Assembly: GCA_963707015.1 (NCBI GenBank)
Contig: CAVPOO010000015.1
Location: 434,001-498,000 of the forward strand
Source of the DNA: CAVPOO01 sp963707015
GTDB taxonomy: Bacteria; Pseudomonadota; Gammaproteobacteria; Thiohalobacterales; Thiohalobacteraceae
DNA length: 64,000 bases
Direction: 5' to 3'
The notes under the pieces were generated by a model. It searched no databases. It saw only the letters and a list, made by a program, of their open reading frames with translations, and was not told where the DNA came from. The translations under genes were made by a program, and so were the position numbers. Below, piece by piece: positions 43,681 to 52,057 of this stretch; within the stretch, counting starts at the first letter, position 1, and every line of letters starts with the position of its first letter.

Positions 43681-44481
43681 CTAGCGGGGCTTCGGTGTAC
43701 TCAGGCGATCGAGCCGCAGCCGCTGGCGGCCATCAAACAGGCGACGGGAACCGGCCCACACCGCCGCCAGGGTGCCAAGCCCGGTGCCGACCGCGATCAG
43801 GAACATGATCAGTATCTGGTATTTTACCGCTTCGACGGGTGGCGCACCGGCCAGGATCTGGCCTGTCATCATGCCGGGAAGACTGACAAGGCCCGCCGCA
43901 GCCATGGCATTGATGATGGGTATCATGCCGCTGCGCACTGCGTCATAGCGCTGACTGCGCATGGCCGATACCGCGCTATGACCGAGCATGATCTGAGCCT
44001 CGATCTCGCGCCGTCGCAACCAGACACCCTGGGTCAGTCGATCCATGGCGATGGCGATACCATTCATGGTGTTGCCGAGTAACATGCCAAGCAACGGTAT
44101 GGCGTACTGGGGTTCATACCAGGGTGTGGTCTGGATGATGGCATGCAGTGCAAAGAGAGTGACCGAAAATGATGACAGGAACATCGACACCGTGCCGACG
44201 CCGAATCCCCACCAGCCGGCGAAGCGGCGTTCCTGCCGCGACATAACCTCGCGACCTGCGGCCAGCACCATGATCGAGGCCATGAGCAAAATCCACGGGA
44301 AGTCGGCGTACTGAAACAGGGCCTTGAGGATCAGGCCCACCAGCAGCAGCTGGACCGTGGTCCGCAAGGCGGCGATGACGATCTGGCGACTCAGATCACG
44401 ATGGACCTGGAGCGACAAGCCGGCCAACCCAAGCACCAGCGCAGCGGCGATGGCCAGGTCGATGGCAGACAGCCGTATCAC
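43681..44481 (-). CDS. FetB-like ABC exporter permease (UPF0014)
   Basis: 266 residues with about seven transmembrane helices. The UPF0014/FetB family motifs are present: ALRTTVQLLLVGLILKALF, MLLGNTMNGIAIAMDRL near 130, and SLPGMMTGQILAGAPPVEA near 205. E. coli FetAB exports iron and protects from peroxide stress. The gene overlaps the upstream ATPase gene by 4 bases, forming a complete exporter. Metal specificity is inferred only. Confidence 0.88.
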   Translation of the reverse strand: MIRLSAIDLAIAAALVLGLAGLSLQVHRDLSRQIVIAALRTTVQLLLVGLILKALFQYADFPWILLMASIMVLAAGREVMSRQERRFAGWWGFGVGTVSMFLSSFSVTLFALHAIIQTTPWYEPQYAIPLLGMLLGNTMNGIAIAMDRLTQGVWLRRREIEAQIMLGHSAVSAMRSQRYDAVRSGMIPIINAMAAAGLVSLPGMMTGQILAGAPPVEAVKYQILIMFLIAVGTGLGTLAAVWAGSRRLFDGRQRLRLDRLSTPKPR

Positions 44482-45089
44482 GCTGCCTGCCCCTGATCGG
44501 CTGGATGTACACGTCCGTTTTTCATGACCCAGTGCTGGTCGGCAACACGCGCAATCTGGTTCAGGTCGTGGCTGACCCAGAGCAGTATGGCGCCGCGTCG
44601 GCAGGTTTCCGCCAGCAATGCCTCGACGCGTTCCGTATTCGCAGGGTCGAGATTGGCCGTGGGCTCGTCGAGCAGCAATGCCTGTGGCCGATTGGCCAGC
44701 AGGCGCAGGAGCGCCAGTCGTTGCCGCTCGCCGCTGGAGAGATGCTCAACCGCCTGCTCGAGGATGTCCACGGCAAATCCCAGCCGTTCGAAGGCCTCGC
44801 CGGGCGCCGTGCCGGGAAAGTGATCAGCGACCCGCGCTGACCACCAGCCGCTCTCCGCCGGCAGCAGGCCAACCCGGCGCCGCCAGTCGGTCGGTGATAC
44901 CGCGGCGCTGCTGATGCCGTCCAGCGCAAGCTGTCCTTCATGGGGATCGAGATCGGCGATGGCGCGCAGCAGGCGTGACTTGCCGGCTCCGGAGGAACCG
45001 GACAGGCACAGGCACTCGCCGCCGGCCAGGGACAGATCAACCGGTCCGAAGCCGGTGCCTCTCAGGTTTTCGATACGCAGCTGGCTCAC
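44478..45089 (-). CDS. FetA-like ABC exporter ATP-binding protein
   Basis: 203 residues from a GTG start. Walker A GSSGAGKSRLL near 32, a Q-loop-like LLPAESGWW, signature LSSGERQRLALLR near 117, Walker B ALLLDEPTANLD near 137 and the H-loop VSHD. Short and compact like FetA, lacking C-terminal extensions. The partner permease follows with overlapping ends. The family suggests iron export. Confidence 0.88.
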   Translation of the reverse strand: MSQLRIENLRGTGFGPVDLSLAGGECLCLSGSSGAGKSRLLRAIADLDPHEGQLALDGISSAAVSPTDWRRRVGLLPAESGWWSARVADHFPGTAPGEAFERLGFAVDILEQAVEHLSSGERQRLALLRLLANRPQALLLDEPTANLDPANTERVEALLAETCRRGAILLWVSHDLNQIARVADQHWVMKNGRVHPADQGQAA

Positions 45090-45259
45090 GGGGGGCTGAA
45101 ACGAAATTGGATCCGATACGCCTGGGCGTGTTGCCGGGATGGCCGGATATTAGCAGACAATTGCCGGCACAGCTGGCGTTCCGGGTCTTGGGTTGTGGCA
45201 GGTTTGCTGGTAGTGTGTCTCACCCATCTATACCGACCTGTTTCTGATTTGGAGGAGTT

Positions 45260-45496
45260 ATGGCGGAACCCGAAGTTGCACAAAAGGCGCCTTATGCGCT
45301 GGAACTGGCCGCCGGCACCTACTGGTGGTGCGCCTGTGGGCGGTCAAAAGATCAGCCATTCTGCGATGGTTCACACAAAGGCACCGGGTTTACCCCCGTC
45401 AAGTTTGAGCTGACCGAAACGACCAAGGTATGGCTGTGCGGCTGCAAGCACAGCGCCGACAAGCCCTACTGCGATGGGACGCACAAGTCACTGTGA
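45260..45496 (+). CDS. CDGSH iron-sulfur domain protein
   Basis: 78 residues with two CDGSH-type 2Fe-2S sites: CACGRSKDQPFCDGSH (about 24-39) and CGCKHSADKPYCDGTH (about 61-76). Each shows the C-x-C...C-x-x-x-H ligand pattern. Two motifs in one chain resemble the mitochondrial MiNT/CISD3 type. A strong GGAGGAG ribosome-binding site precedes the ATG. Role in redox or Fe-S trafficking is likely but undefined. It stands alone, divergent from the FetA-like gene, a possible iron-related pairing. Confidence 0.92.
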   Translation: MAEPEVAQKAPYALELAAGTYWWCACGRSKDQPFCDGSHKGTGFTPVKFELTETTKVWLCGCKHSADKPYCDGTHKSL

Positions 45497-45582
45497 AGGT
45501 GAGAAGTGAAGGGCCAGGCGTGAAGCGATAGAGCCGGGAAAAGCCCTCACCGGCTTGCCGCTTGCTCCTCACGGATCAGCAG

Positions 45583-45614
45583 AGAAAGAAAAACGGGCGC
45601 ATTGCTGCGCCCGT
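45583..45614 (-). terminator. terminator of the torF-glnK-amt operon
   Basis: On the minus strand ACGGGCGCA, loop GCAA and TGCGCCCGT form a perfect 9-bp stem followed by TTTTTC. It lies 39 bases beyond the amt stop. Confidence 0.88.
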
Positions 45615-45652
45615 CGTGAATGCTCCATCCCTGGAAAGGGGTAAGCCGCTTA

Positions 45653-46936
45653 TCAGATGCCTGAGCCCTTGGTGCCGGTAAACTCCGGATAGGCTTCCAG
45701 GCCGCACTCGCCGAGGTCCACGCCCTCGTATTCCTCTTGCTCGCTGACGCGGATACCAAATGTGACCTTTATGATCAGCCAGGTGATGAAGCTGGCGACG
45801 AAGGTCCAGGCCAGGATAGTACCGAGACCGGTGAGCTGTGCTCCGAAGGTGGCCTCTGCGTTGGACAAGGGCACGGCGAGCAGTCCCCACATACCCACTA
45901 CACCGTGTACGGAGATGGCACCCACCGGATCATCGATCCGCACCTTGTCCATCGTCACGATCGAGAAGACGACAATGATGCCGCCGATGACGCCCACCAG
46001 GGTTGCCCACAGTGGCGTGGGGGCGAGTGGCTCGGCGGTGATTGCCACGAGGCCGGCCAGGGCACCGTTGAGTGCCATGGTGAGATCCGCCTTGCCGAAC
46101 ATCAGGCGCGCCGTGATCAGTGCCGCGACAACGCCCCCCGCGGCGGCGGCATTGGTATTCACGAACACCGCGGCGACGGCATTCGCCTCTTCGACATTCG
46201 AGATCACCAGCTCGGAGCCGCCATTAAAGCCGAACCAGCCCAGCCACAGGATGAAGGTGCCCAGGGTCGCGAGCGGCAGGTTGGCACCGGGGAAGGCATT
46301 GATTCTGCCATCCGCCGTGTATTTGCCCTTGCGTGCGCCAAGCAGGAGGACGCCGGCCAGGGCGGCTGCGCCCCCACACAGGTGCACGACGCCCGAGCCG
46401 GCAAAGTCGTTGAAGCCCAGTTGGTCGAGGAATCCACCGCCCCACTTCCAGTAACCCTGCATCGGATAGATGAAGCCGGTCATGACCACGGAAAACAGCA
46501 GGAATGCCCACAGCTTCATGCGTTCGGCTACCGCGCCTGAGACGATAGACATGGCCGTGGCCACGAAGACGACCTGGAAGAAAAAGTCGGACATGCCGGA
46601 ATAATAGGACCCGTCGTACCAGCCGTCGGCACTCTGCGCCAGCACCTCGGCGGCATCATGGTCACCGCCGAACATGAAGTTCAGGGCAATGTTCGGGATG
46701 TAACCGTTGCCGCCCGCATCGCCCGGATACATGATGTTGTAACCACATACCATGTACATGATGCAGGCGACAGCAAACAGCGCTATGTTCTTGGTCAGAA
46801 TTTCAGCGGTGTTCTTGGCCCGCACGAGGCCGGCCTCGAGCATGGCGAAACCGGCCGCCATCCACATGACCAACGCACCCGAGACCAGGAAATAGAAGGT
46901 ATCAAGCGCGTATCGGAGATTGAAAATGTCTTCCAC
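45653..46936 (-). CDS. amtB: ammonium transporter
   Basis: 427 residues with eleven predicted transmembrane helices. Amt motifs are seen in LVMWMAAGFAMLEAGLVRAKN at the N-terminus, GSGVVHLCGGAAALAGVLLLG near 180 (first pore His), LGWFGFNGGSEL near 235, and VHGVVGMWGLLAVPL near 345 (second pore region). The acidic cytoplasmic tail (EEYEGVDLGECGLEAYPEF) is typical of the group next to torF-like genes. It follows glnK by 21 bases. GlnK blocks the channel when nitrogen is plentiful. Confidence 0.95.
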   Translation of the reverse strand: MEDIFNLRYALDTFYFLVSGALVMWMAAGFAMLEAGLVRAKNTAEILTKNIALFAVACIMYMVCGYNIMYPGDAGGNGYIPNIALNFMFGGDHDAAEVLAQSADGWYDGSYYSGMSDFFFQVVFVATAMSIVSGAVAERMKLWAFLLFSVVMTGFIYPMQGYWKWGGGFLDQLGFNDFAGSGVVHLCGGAAALAGVLLLGARKGKYTADGRINAFPGANLPLATLGTFILWLGWFGFNGGSELVISNVEEANAVAAVFVNTNAAAAGGVVAALITARLMFGKADLTMALNGALAGLVAITAEPLAPTPLWATLVGVIGGIIVVFSIVTMDKVRIDDPVGAISVHGVVGMWGLLAVPLSNAEATFGAQLTGLGTILAWTFVASFITWLIIKVTFGIRVSEQEEYEGVDLGECGLEAYPEFTGTKGSGI

Positions 46937-46957
46937 TGTTATGTCTCCTCGATATGA

Positions 46958-47296
46958 CTACAGGGCATCTTTGCCGGACTCGCCAGTGCGAATACGGACT
47001 GCCTGTTCAATGGGGGATACGAAGATCTTGCCATCGCCGATCTTGCCGGTGTTGGCGGCCTTGGTAATGGCCTCGATCACGCGCTCGGACAGCTCTTCGC
47101 TGACCGCAACATCGATCTTCACCTTGGGCAGGAAGTCCACGACGTACTCTGCCCCGCGATACAGCTCCGTATGTCCCTTCTGCCGGCCAAAACCCTTGAC
47201 CTCCGTGACGGTAATCCCTTGCACCCCGATCTCGGACAGTGCCTCACGCACGTCATCGAGCTTGAAGGGTTTGATAATTGCGCTAACCATCTTCAT
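46958..47296 (-). CDS. glnK: P-II family nitrogen regulatory protein
   Basis: 112 residues, the standard P-II length. The T-loop holds Tyr51 of YRGAEYVVDFLPK, the uridylylation site. C-terminal IGDGKIFVSPIEQAVRIRTGE is the P-II signature. It senses 2-oxoglutarate, ATP/ADP and glutamine status, and docks on the adjacent AmtB. A GAGGAGAAAA site precedes the ATG, and a 9-bp hairpin separates it from the torF-like gene. Confidence 0.96.
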   Translation of the reverse strand: MKMVSAIIKPFKLDDVREALSEIGVQGITVTEVKGFGRQKGHTELYRGAEYVVDFLPKVKIDVAVSEELSERVIEAITKAANTGKIGDGKIFVSPIEQAVRIRTGESGKDAL

Positions 47297-47317
47297 GGTG
47301 TTTTTCTCCTCGAATCG

Positions 47318-47338
47318 GGCCCGCCTCGGAGGCGGGCC
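47318..47338 (-). other. intercistronic hairpin between torF-like gene and glnK
   Basis: GGCCCGCCT and AGGCGGGCC form a perfect 9-bp stem with a 3-base loop. There is no T-tract; on the minus strand the ribosome-binding site of glnK follows a few bases later. It is likely an RNA-processing or stability element that sets different levels for porin and glnK-amt. Confidence 0.6.
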
Positions 47339-47352
47339 AGCCCTCAGTTGCC

Positions 47353-48072
47353 TTAGAAGCTTTTGCTGACCGAAACATTAAAGGCCGAATCACACAGGCT
47401 CTGGCCACCACAATCCGACTGGGAGATGTTGGTATCGGTATAGGTGAAGGCCCAGTCCACGCCGAGCCACGGCTTGCTCACTCCAACGAGCCAGTCGACG
47501 TAGCTGTCTACAAAGAAGTCCTCGATACCATCGCCGTAGTTGTTCGCGACGCTGGCAGTCAGCGCAATGCCATAAGGCAGTTCATAGTCGAAGCTGCCTT
47601 CGATGCGCGACGCGCTGTCACCGCCGGTGCCGAACCAGTCCTTGCTGTAGTAGTAGGTCGCACCAAACCACTTCCAGCTGCCACCGATATGCCATTCGCT
47701 GGTGTCGTTGAAGCCGCCGCCCGGATAGAAGTACCTCAGCCAGCCGACGTCATAACCGATCTCGCCCATGGAGCCGGACAGCCCGAGGTACCCATCGAGT
47801 TCCATGCTGGGTTTGCTGTCACCTCCGAAAAACTGCGGATCGATGTTCGAGCCCCAGGTGCCTGCGTAGAGACTGAGGCCATTCCAGCCGGTGTCGTAGG
47901 CCCAGTCGAAGCCGCCCGAAATCGCCGGACCGCTGTCCGTCTGTGATATGCCGCGAAAGATGTAATCCGTGCCCAGCGCGACATTGGCGCTGATATCGTC
48001 GAGTGCCACAGCCGTACCCGCGCCACTCGCCAGCACAGCCGCAACCAGGGTCCTGGTAAACTTTTTCGTCAT
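47353..48072 (-). CDS. TorF family putative porin
   Basis: 239 residues. A signal peptide ends at AVA before LDDISANVALGTDY; the family signature DYIFRGISQTDSGPAISGG is next, then about ten amphipathic beta strands rich in Trp, Tyr and Gly, and a final aromatic residue (SVSKSF) recognised by the BAM machinery. The family (TIGR02001) is often upstream of glnK-amt, suggesting passage of a nitrogen compound. Here it is the first gene behind a sigma-54 promoter. Confidence 0.88.
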   Translation of the reverse strand: MTKKFTRTLVAAVLASGAGTAVALDDISANVALGTDYIFRGISQTDSGPAISGGFDWAYDTGWNGLSLYAGTWGSNIDPQFFGGDSKPSMELDGYLGLSGSMGEIGYDVGWLRYFYPGGGFNDTSEWHIGGSWKWFGATYYYSKDWFGTGGDSASRIEGSFDYELPYGIALTASVANNYGDGIEDFFVDSYVDWLVGVSKPWLGVDWAFTYTDTNISQSDCGGQSLCDSAFNVSVSKSF

Positions 48073-48164
48073 CAGATCGACTCCTCAATAGTCAGTTGAA
48101 AAAACGTTTAATCCCCCAACGTCGTGTCGCCGCGACGGGTCCTTTGTGGATTACCACAGGCCAT

Positions 48165-48180
48165 AGCAGTTACTGTGCCA
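48165..48180 (-). promoter_or_regulatory. sigma-54 promoter of the torF-glnK-amt operon
   Basis: On the minus strand TGGCACAGTAACTGCT has the GG and GC pairs exactly 10 bases apart. It differs from consensus TGGCACG-N4-TTGCW at two positions (A for G, C for T). It lies about 93 bases ahead of the torF-like start. Nitrogen operons of this type are usually NtrC/sigma-54 dependent. Confidence 0.8.
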
Positions 48181-48242
48181 CTCGAAAAGTATTTGCATAA
48201 TCAGTTAGATATGATATTTTCTGGATCGCCGGGCTGATCGGC

Positions 48243-48303
48243 TGCACCAAAATGGGGAGCCCGTTGGGTACATGCCTCAGGCTTGCGCACCAATAGGGTG
48301 CGG
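48243..48303 (-). promoter_or_regulatory. two NtrC-like enhancer sites
   Basis: Site A (48285-48303) contains GCAC-CAATAGG-GTGC, the dyad with 7-base spacing typical of NtrC. Site B (48243-48259) has TGCACCAAAATGG with a degenerate right half. They lie about 65 and 105 bases upstream of the sigma-54 promoter, the normal enhancer distance. Site A is also about 55 bases ahead of ubiK. Confidence 0.65.
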
Positions 48304-48355
48304 GCCATCACGCGGTAGTGGACCTCATCGAGGCCGATGTTCTATGGTTAGCGCT

Positions 48356-48664
48356 ATGATCGATCCAAAGATATTTGACGACCTCGCCCGGCGGGTTTCC
48401 GCGGCGGTACCCCAAGGCGTACGAGAGATTCAGGGGGATGTGGAAAGGAATCTACGGGCGGCCCTGCAGGCGGCATTGAACAAGCTGGATCTTGTGACCC
48501 GCGAAGAATACGACGTGCAGCAGGCGGTGCTGGCGCGCAGCCGGGCAAAGCTGGACGAGCTTGCCCTGCGGGTAGCCGTGCTGGAAGAGCAACTGGGTTT
48601 TCGCACCGTGGCATCGGAGAGCGAACTCAAGGCTGTCGACGAGACCGACATGGACGGCGGTTAG
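48356..48664 (+). CDS. ubiK: ubiquinone biosynthesis accessory factor UbiK (BMFP domain)
   Basis: 102 residues from MIDPKIFDDLARRV, the family's usual start; ATG 48344 (MVSA…) is a second choice with GAGG ahead. The N-terminal amphipathic part binds membranes, and the C-terminal coiled coil (REEYDVQQAVLARSRAKLDE … VLEEQLG) forms trimers. E. coli UbiK helps the UbiJ-containing Ubi complex in aerobic ubiquinone synthesis. It precedes yifB, as in Pseudomonas, and ubiA two genes on. Confidence 0.9.
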   Translation: MIDPKIFDDLARRVSAAVPQGVREIQGDVERNLRAALQAALNKLDLVTREEYDVQQAVLARSRAKLDELALRVAVLEEQLGFRTVASESELKAVDETDMDGG

Positions 48665-48819
48665 CGGTTTTCGCAGCGCCGCACCGGCGCGACGGGATTG
48701 ACAGGAAGGCGTGGCGTGAATTCAGTATGATGCCCTGATGCTGCATGCGGGGTCCGACGGGTCGTCGGGCGGTTGCTGTCGATACCTCCAGGGACGGAGG
48801 AGAGCGAGGAAAGGATGCC

Positions 48820-50328
48820 ATGGCGCTTGCCATAGTCTACAGTCGGGCCCTGGTGGGCGTTGATGCCCTCCTGGTTACGGTCGAAGTTCACCTCTCGAAC
48901 GGTCTGCCATCCCTGTCCATCGTGGGCTTGCCTGAAACGGCGGTCAAGGAAAGCAAGGATCGGGTGCGCGGCGCATTGCTCAACAGTGGTTTCGAGTTTC
49001 CCGCGCAACGCATAACCGTCAACCTTGCCCCGGCAGATCTGCCCAAGGAGGGTACCCGTCTCGATCTCCCCATCGCGCTGGGCATTCTTGCGGCATCCGC
49101 CCAGATACCGCCCCAGGCGCTCGCCACGCATGAATTTATGGGTGAGCTTGCCTTGTCCGGGGCGCTGCGCCCCGTGAACGGTGTGTTGCCGGTTGCGCTG
49201 GCGGCCAGGGCAAGCCGGCGCGCGTTGGTCGTGGCGCAAGACAACGGCGCCGAGGCCGCGCTGGTCGAGGGCGGTGTGGTGTTCGGTGCGGCACATCTGC
49301 TGGCGGTAACGGCGCATGTTCAGAATACCGTGCGGCTTGAGCCGGTACCCGCAGGCGTGCGCGAGACGGCACGCGACGACGCGCCGGATCTCGCCGATGT
49401 CCGCGGGCAGGTCCAGGCACGGCGTGCCCTCGAGATCGCGGCGGCGGGCGCTCATAACCTGCTTTTCATCGGCCCGCCCGGGACGGGCAAAAGTCTGCTC
49501 GCCCACCGCCTGCCCGGTATTTTGCCGGAGATGACGGATGCCGAAGCCCTGGAGACCGCGAGCATTGCCTCCGTCAGCGGCCGGAACATCAGCGCGGGCA
49601 CCTGGAAACAGCGGCCGTTTCGCGCACCGCATCACACGGCCTCTGCCGTTGCACTGGTCGGAGGCAGCTCGAATCCGAGGCCCGGCGAGATCTCGCTGGC
49701 GCATCGGGGCGTGCTGTTCCTCGATGAGTTGCCCGAGTTTGATCGCAAAGTCCTGGAGGTGCTGCGTGAGCCCCTGGAGACTGGCGTGATCATCATTTCG
49801 CGCGCCGCGCGTCAGGCGCAGTTTCCGGCATGCTTCCAGTTCATTGCCGCCATGAACCCCTGTCCGTGTGGCTTTCTGGGCGACCCGGGCGGGCGTTGCC
49901 GCTGCACGTCGGAGCAGATTCAGCGCTACCGCTCGCGCGTCTCAGGCCCGCTGCTGGACCGCATTGACCTGCAGGTTGAAGTGCCGCGACTGGAGTACCG
50001 GGAGCTTCAGGGGCCAGGGGGCGAGCCGAGCTCAAGGGTACGGCTGCGTGTCGCCGCGGCACGCACGCGTCAGCTGGAACGCGCTGGCCGGGTCAACGCG
50101 CTGCTGGACAACCGGGCGCTGGAGCGTGTCTGCCGGCTCGGCGAACCGGACCAGTTACTGCTGCGTCAGGCGATGGAGCGTTTCCAGCTCTCGGCGCGCG
50201 CCTACCACCGCATACTCAAGGTTGCCCGGACCATTGCAGATCTCGATGCCGCGGCTGAAATCGCAACGCCCCACCTTGCCGAAGCGCTGCAGTACCGCCG
50301 CCTCGAACGCCACGCGGGTGCGGGCTGA
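48820..50328 (+). CDS. YifB-like Mg chelatase-type AAA ATPase
   Basis: 502 residues from ATG 48820, preceded by AGGAAAGG. The N-terminal ChlI/Lon-protease-like domain (LVTVEVHLSNGLPSLSIVGL, VNLAPADLPKEG) is followed by AAA+ motifs: Walker A GPPGTGKSLLAHRL near 222, PFRAPHHTASAVALVGG, LFLDELPEFDRK near 302, MNPCPCGFLGD with paired cysteines, and RVSGPLLDRID. Widespread YifB/ComM group; ComM promotes branch migration during natural transformation, so this may aid recombination. Nearby comF and the pil genes fit DNA uptake, though that link is inference. Confidence 0.92.
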   Translation: MALAIVYSRALVGVDALLVTVEVHLSNGLPSLSIVGLPETAVKESKDRVRGALLNSGFEFPAQRITVNLAPADLPKEGTRLDLPIALGILAASAQIPPQALATHEFMGELALSGALRPVNGVLPVALAARASRRALVVAQDNGAEAALVEGGVVFGAAHLLAVTAHVQNTVRLEPVPAGVRETARDDAPDLADVRGQVQARRALEIAAAGAHNLLFIGPPGTGKSLLAHRLPGILPEMTDAEALETASIASVSGRNISAGTWKQRPFRAPHHTASAVALVGGSSNPRPGEISLAHRGVLFLDELPEFDRKVLEVLREPLETGVIIISRAARQAQFPACFQFIAAMNPCPCGFLGDPGGRCRCTSEQIQRYRSRVSGPLLDRIDLQVEVPRLEYRELQGPGGEPSSRVRLRVAAARTRQLERAGRVNALLDNRALERVCRLGEPDQLLLRQAMERFQLSARAYHRILKVARTIADLDAAAEIATPHLAEALQYRRLERHAGAG

Positions 50329-50392
50329 AAGACCGCAGACGCGGGGCGCTGCACGCGCGACGCTCTGCAAAGTTGTCGGTATCATTCAGGCA

Positions 50393-51268
50393 ATGGCCAC
50401 CGAGCACTGGAAAGACCGCTGGTATCAGTATTACCTGCTGACCCGATTGCACAGGCCGATCGGGATTTTCCTGCTGCTGTGGCCAACACTGTGGGCCCTG
50501 TGGATCGCCGCCCAGGGTTTCCCGGACCCGCTGATACTGGCCGTGTTCATACTGGGTGTCGTGTTGATGCGCTCGGCGGGTTGCGTCATCAATGACTATG
50601 CGGACCGCAAGTTTGATCCGCAGGTGCGGCGGACACGGGACAGACCGATAGCCGCGGGTAAGGTCGGCCCGCGCGAGGCGCTGGCGCTGTTCGGCGTGCT
50701 GTGTCTAGTGGCATTTGGGCTCGTGCTCCTGATGAACCGCCTGACGGTGCTCATGGCGCTCGGCGGTGTGTTGCTGGCCGCCGTTTATCCCTTCACAAAA
50801 CGCTATACACAACTGCCGCAGGTGGTGCTGGGCGCGGCTTTTGGCTGGGCGGTGCCGATGGCCTTTGCCGCCCAGACCGGGGATGTTCCACAGACTGGCT
50901 GGCTGTTGTTCACCGTGACCGTCGTCTGGGCGACGGCGTATGACACGCAGTATGCGATGGTGGATCGCGAAGAGGATCTGAAGATCGGGGTCAAGTCAAC
51001 GGCGATTCTTTTTGGTGATGCCGACCGGGCCATCGTTGGTGTGTTGCAGTTGATGGCTTTGGTCGGGTTGTGGATGGCGGGCAATCGGGTGCATCTGGGG
51101 CTGTTCTACGACCTTGGGCTGCTGGTTGCCGCCGGACTTGTTCTCTACCAGCAGTACCTCATCAAGGACCGCGACCCGCGCAAGTGTTTCCAGGCATTCC
51201 TGAATAACAACTGGTTTGGTGCCGCGGTATTTGCCGGTATCGCCCTCGACTACCTGTACTGGGCCTAG
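50393..51268 (+). CDS. ubiA: 4-hydroxybenzoate polyprenyltransferase
   Basis: 291 residues with about eight transmembrane helices. It attaches the polyprenyl tail to 4-hydroxybenzoate in ubiquinone synthesis. Both aspartate-rich motifs are intact: SAGCVINDYADRKFD near 65 and YDTQYAMVDREEDLKIG near 185. Its N-terminal HWKDRWYQYYLLTRLHRPIG is typical. It ends 4 bases inside the convergent comF gene. The nearby ubiK suggests a small ubiquinone cluster. Confidence 0.94.
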   Translation: MATEHWKDRWYQYYLLTRLHRPIGIFLLLWPTLWALWIAAQGFPDPLILAVFILGVVLMRSAGCVINDYADRKFDPQVRRTRDRPIAAGKVGPREALALFGVLCLVAFGLVLLMNRLTVLMALGGVLLAAVYPFTKRYTQLPQVVLGAAFGWAVPMAFAAQTGDVPQTGWLLFTVTVVWATAYDTQYAMVDREEDLKIGVKSTAILFGDADRAIVGVLQLMALVGLWMAGNRVHLGLFYDLGLLVAAGLVLYQQYLIKDRDPRKCFQAFLNNNWFGAAVFAGIALDYLYWA

Positions 51269-51966
51269 CGCGCTGCGCGGGCGACGACCAGTACGCTGAC
51301 TTTGGCTGCGCCACCCGCTTTCAGGGCCTGGGCCAGCTCATCCGCCGTACTGCCGGTTGTCATGACATCGTCGACGATGACGACATGCCGCACATTCAGC
51401 TCGTGGCGCACGGTAAATGCCCCTTTCAGATTCTCGCGCCGTGCCGTGCGCGACAACGAGGCCTGGGCCGTCGTGGCGCGAGCCCGGTAACAGCTGCGCG
51501 TGTCCAGGGGGGCTGCCAGGGCGCGGGCAACGGGGCGTGCGAGTTCAATGGCCTGGTTAAAGCCGCGCTCGCGCAACCGCGAACGGTGGAGTGGCACCGG
51601 CACGACGCAGTCAGCCGCCGGTACCTCTGCTGCCAGTGTTGCGAGCTGCATGCCGAAGAGCCGGGCCAGATGCAGCCGGCCCGCGTACTTGAGCTGGCGG
51701 ATCATCTGGTCGACCGGTGGCGCATAGTCGTACAGCACCCGGGTTCGGTCGAAGGCTGGGGGATCGCGCAGGCAGGCGGCACACAGCAACTCGCCGGCGG
51801 CGCCGGGCACGGGCAGGCCGCAGCGGCCGCATGAACTGCCCGGCCGCGGCAGATCCTCGAGGCAGCCGGCGCAGAGGTCGCGGTTTGACTCGCCGCGTGC
51901 GCCGCAGAGTACGCAAGTCGCCGGATACAGGCGCGCCTGTATACTCTTCAGCCAATTGTTGACCAC
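51265..51966 (-). CDS. comF: ComF family protein (phosphoribosyltransferase-like)
   Basis: 233 residues from a GTG. Zinc-type cysteines are in CVLCGARGESNRDLCAGC and CGRCGLPVPG (N-terminal 60 residues), followed by a PRTase fold with DCVVPVPLHRSRLRERGFNQ near 120 and the PRPP loop VVIVDDVMTTGSTADEL near 195. ComF is required for natural transformation in several bacteria. Divergent from bioB, as in many gammaproteobacteria, and its end overlaps that of ubiA by 4 bases. Confidence 0.92.
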   Translation of the reverse strand: MVNNWLKSIQARLYPATCVLCGARGESNRDLCAGCLEDLPRPGSSCGRCGLPVPGAAGELLCAACLRDPPAFDRTRVLYDYAPPVDQMIRQLKYAGRLHLARLFGMQLATLAAEVPAADCVVPVPLHRSRLRERGFNQAIELARPVARALAAPLDTRSCYRARATTAQASLSRTARRENLKGAFTVRHELNVRHVVIVDDVMTTGSTADELAQALKAGGAAKVSVLVVARAAR

Positions 51967-51981
51967 GGGCTTCCCTTCCAG

Positions 51982-52010
51982 TTGACAGAGCTCGGGCGGC
52001 CAGCCATAGT
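51982..52010 (+). promoter_or_regulatory. sigma-70 promoter of the bio operon
   Basis: A perfect TTGACA (51982-51987), a 17-base spacer and CATAGT (52005-52010; four of six). Expected start near 52017, giving a 40-base leader. No BirA-type operator dyad was recognised. Confidence 0.55.
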
Positions 52011-52057
52011 CGCCTTCGCTGTCAGTTTACCGAATGAAAAACCAGGAAAATACCCAC

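Noticed and set aside
51967..52033. BirA-type operator upstream of bioB
   Set aside because: A GTTTAC half is present but no matching inverse half at the required spacing.
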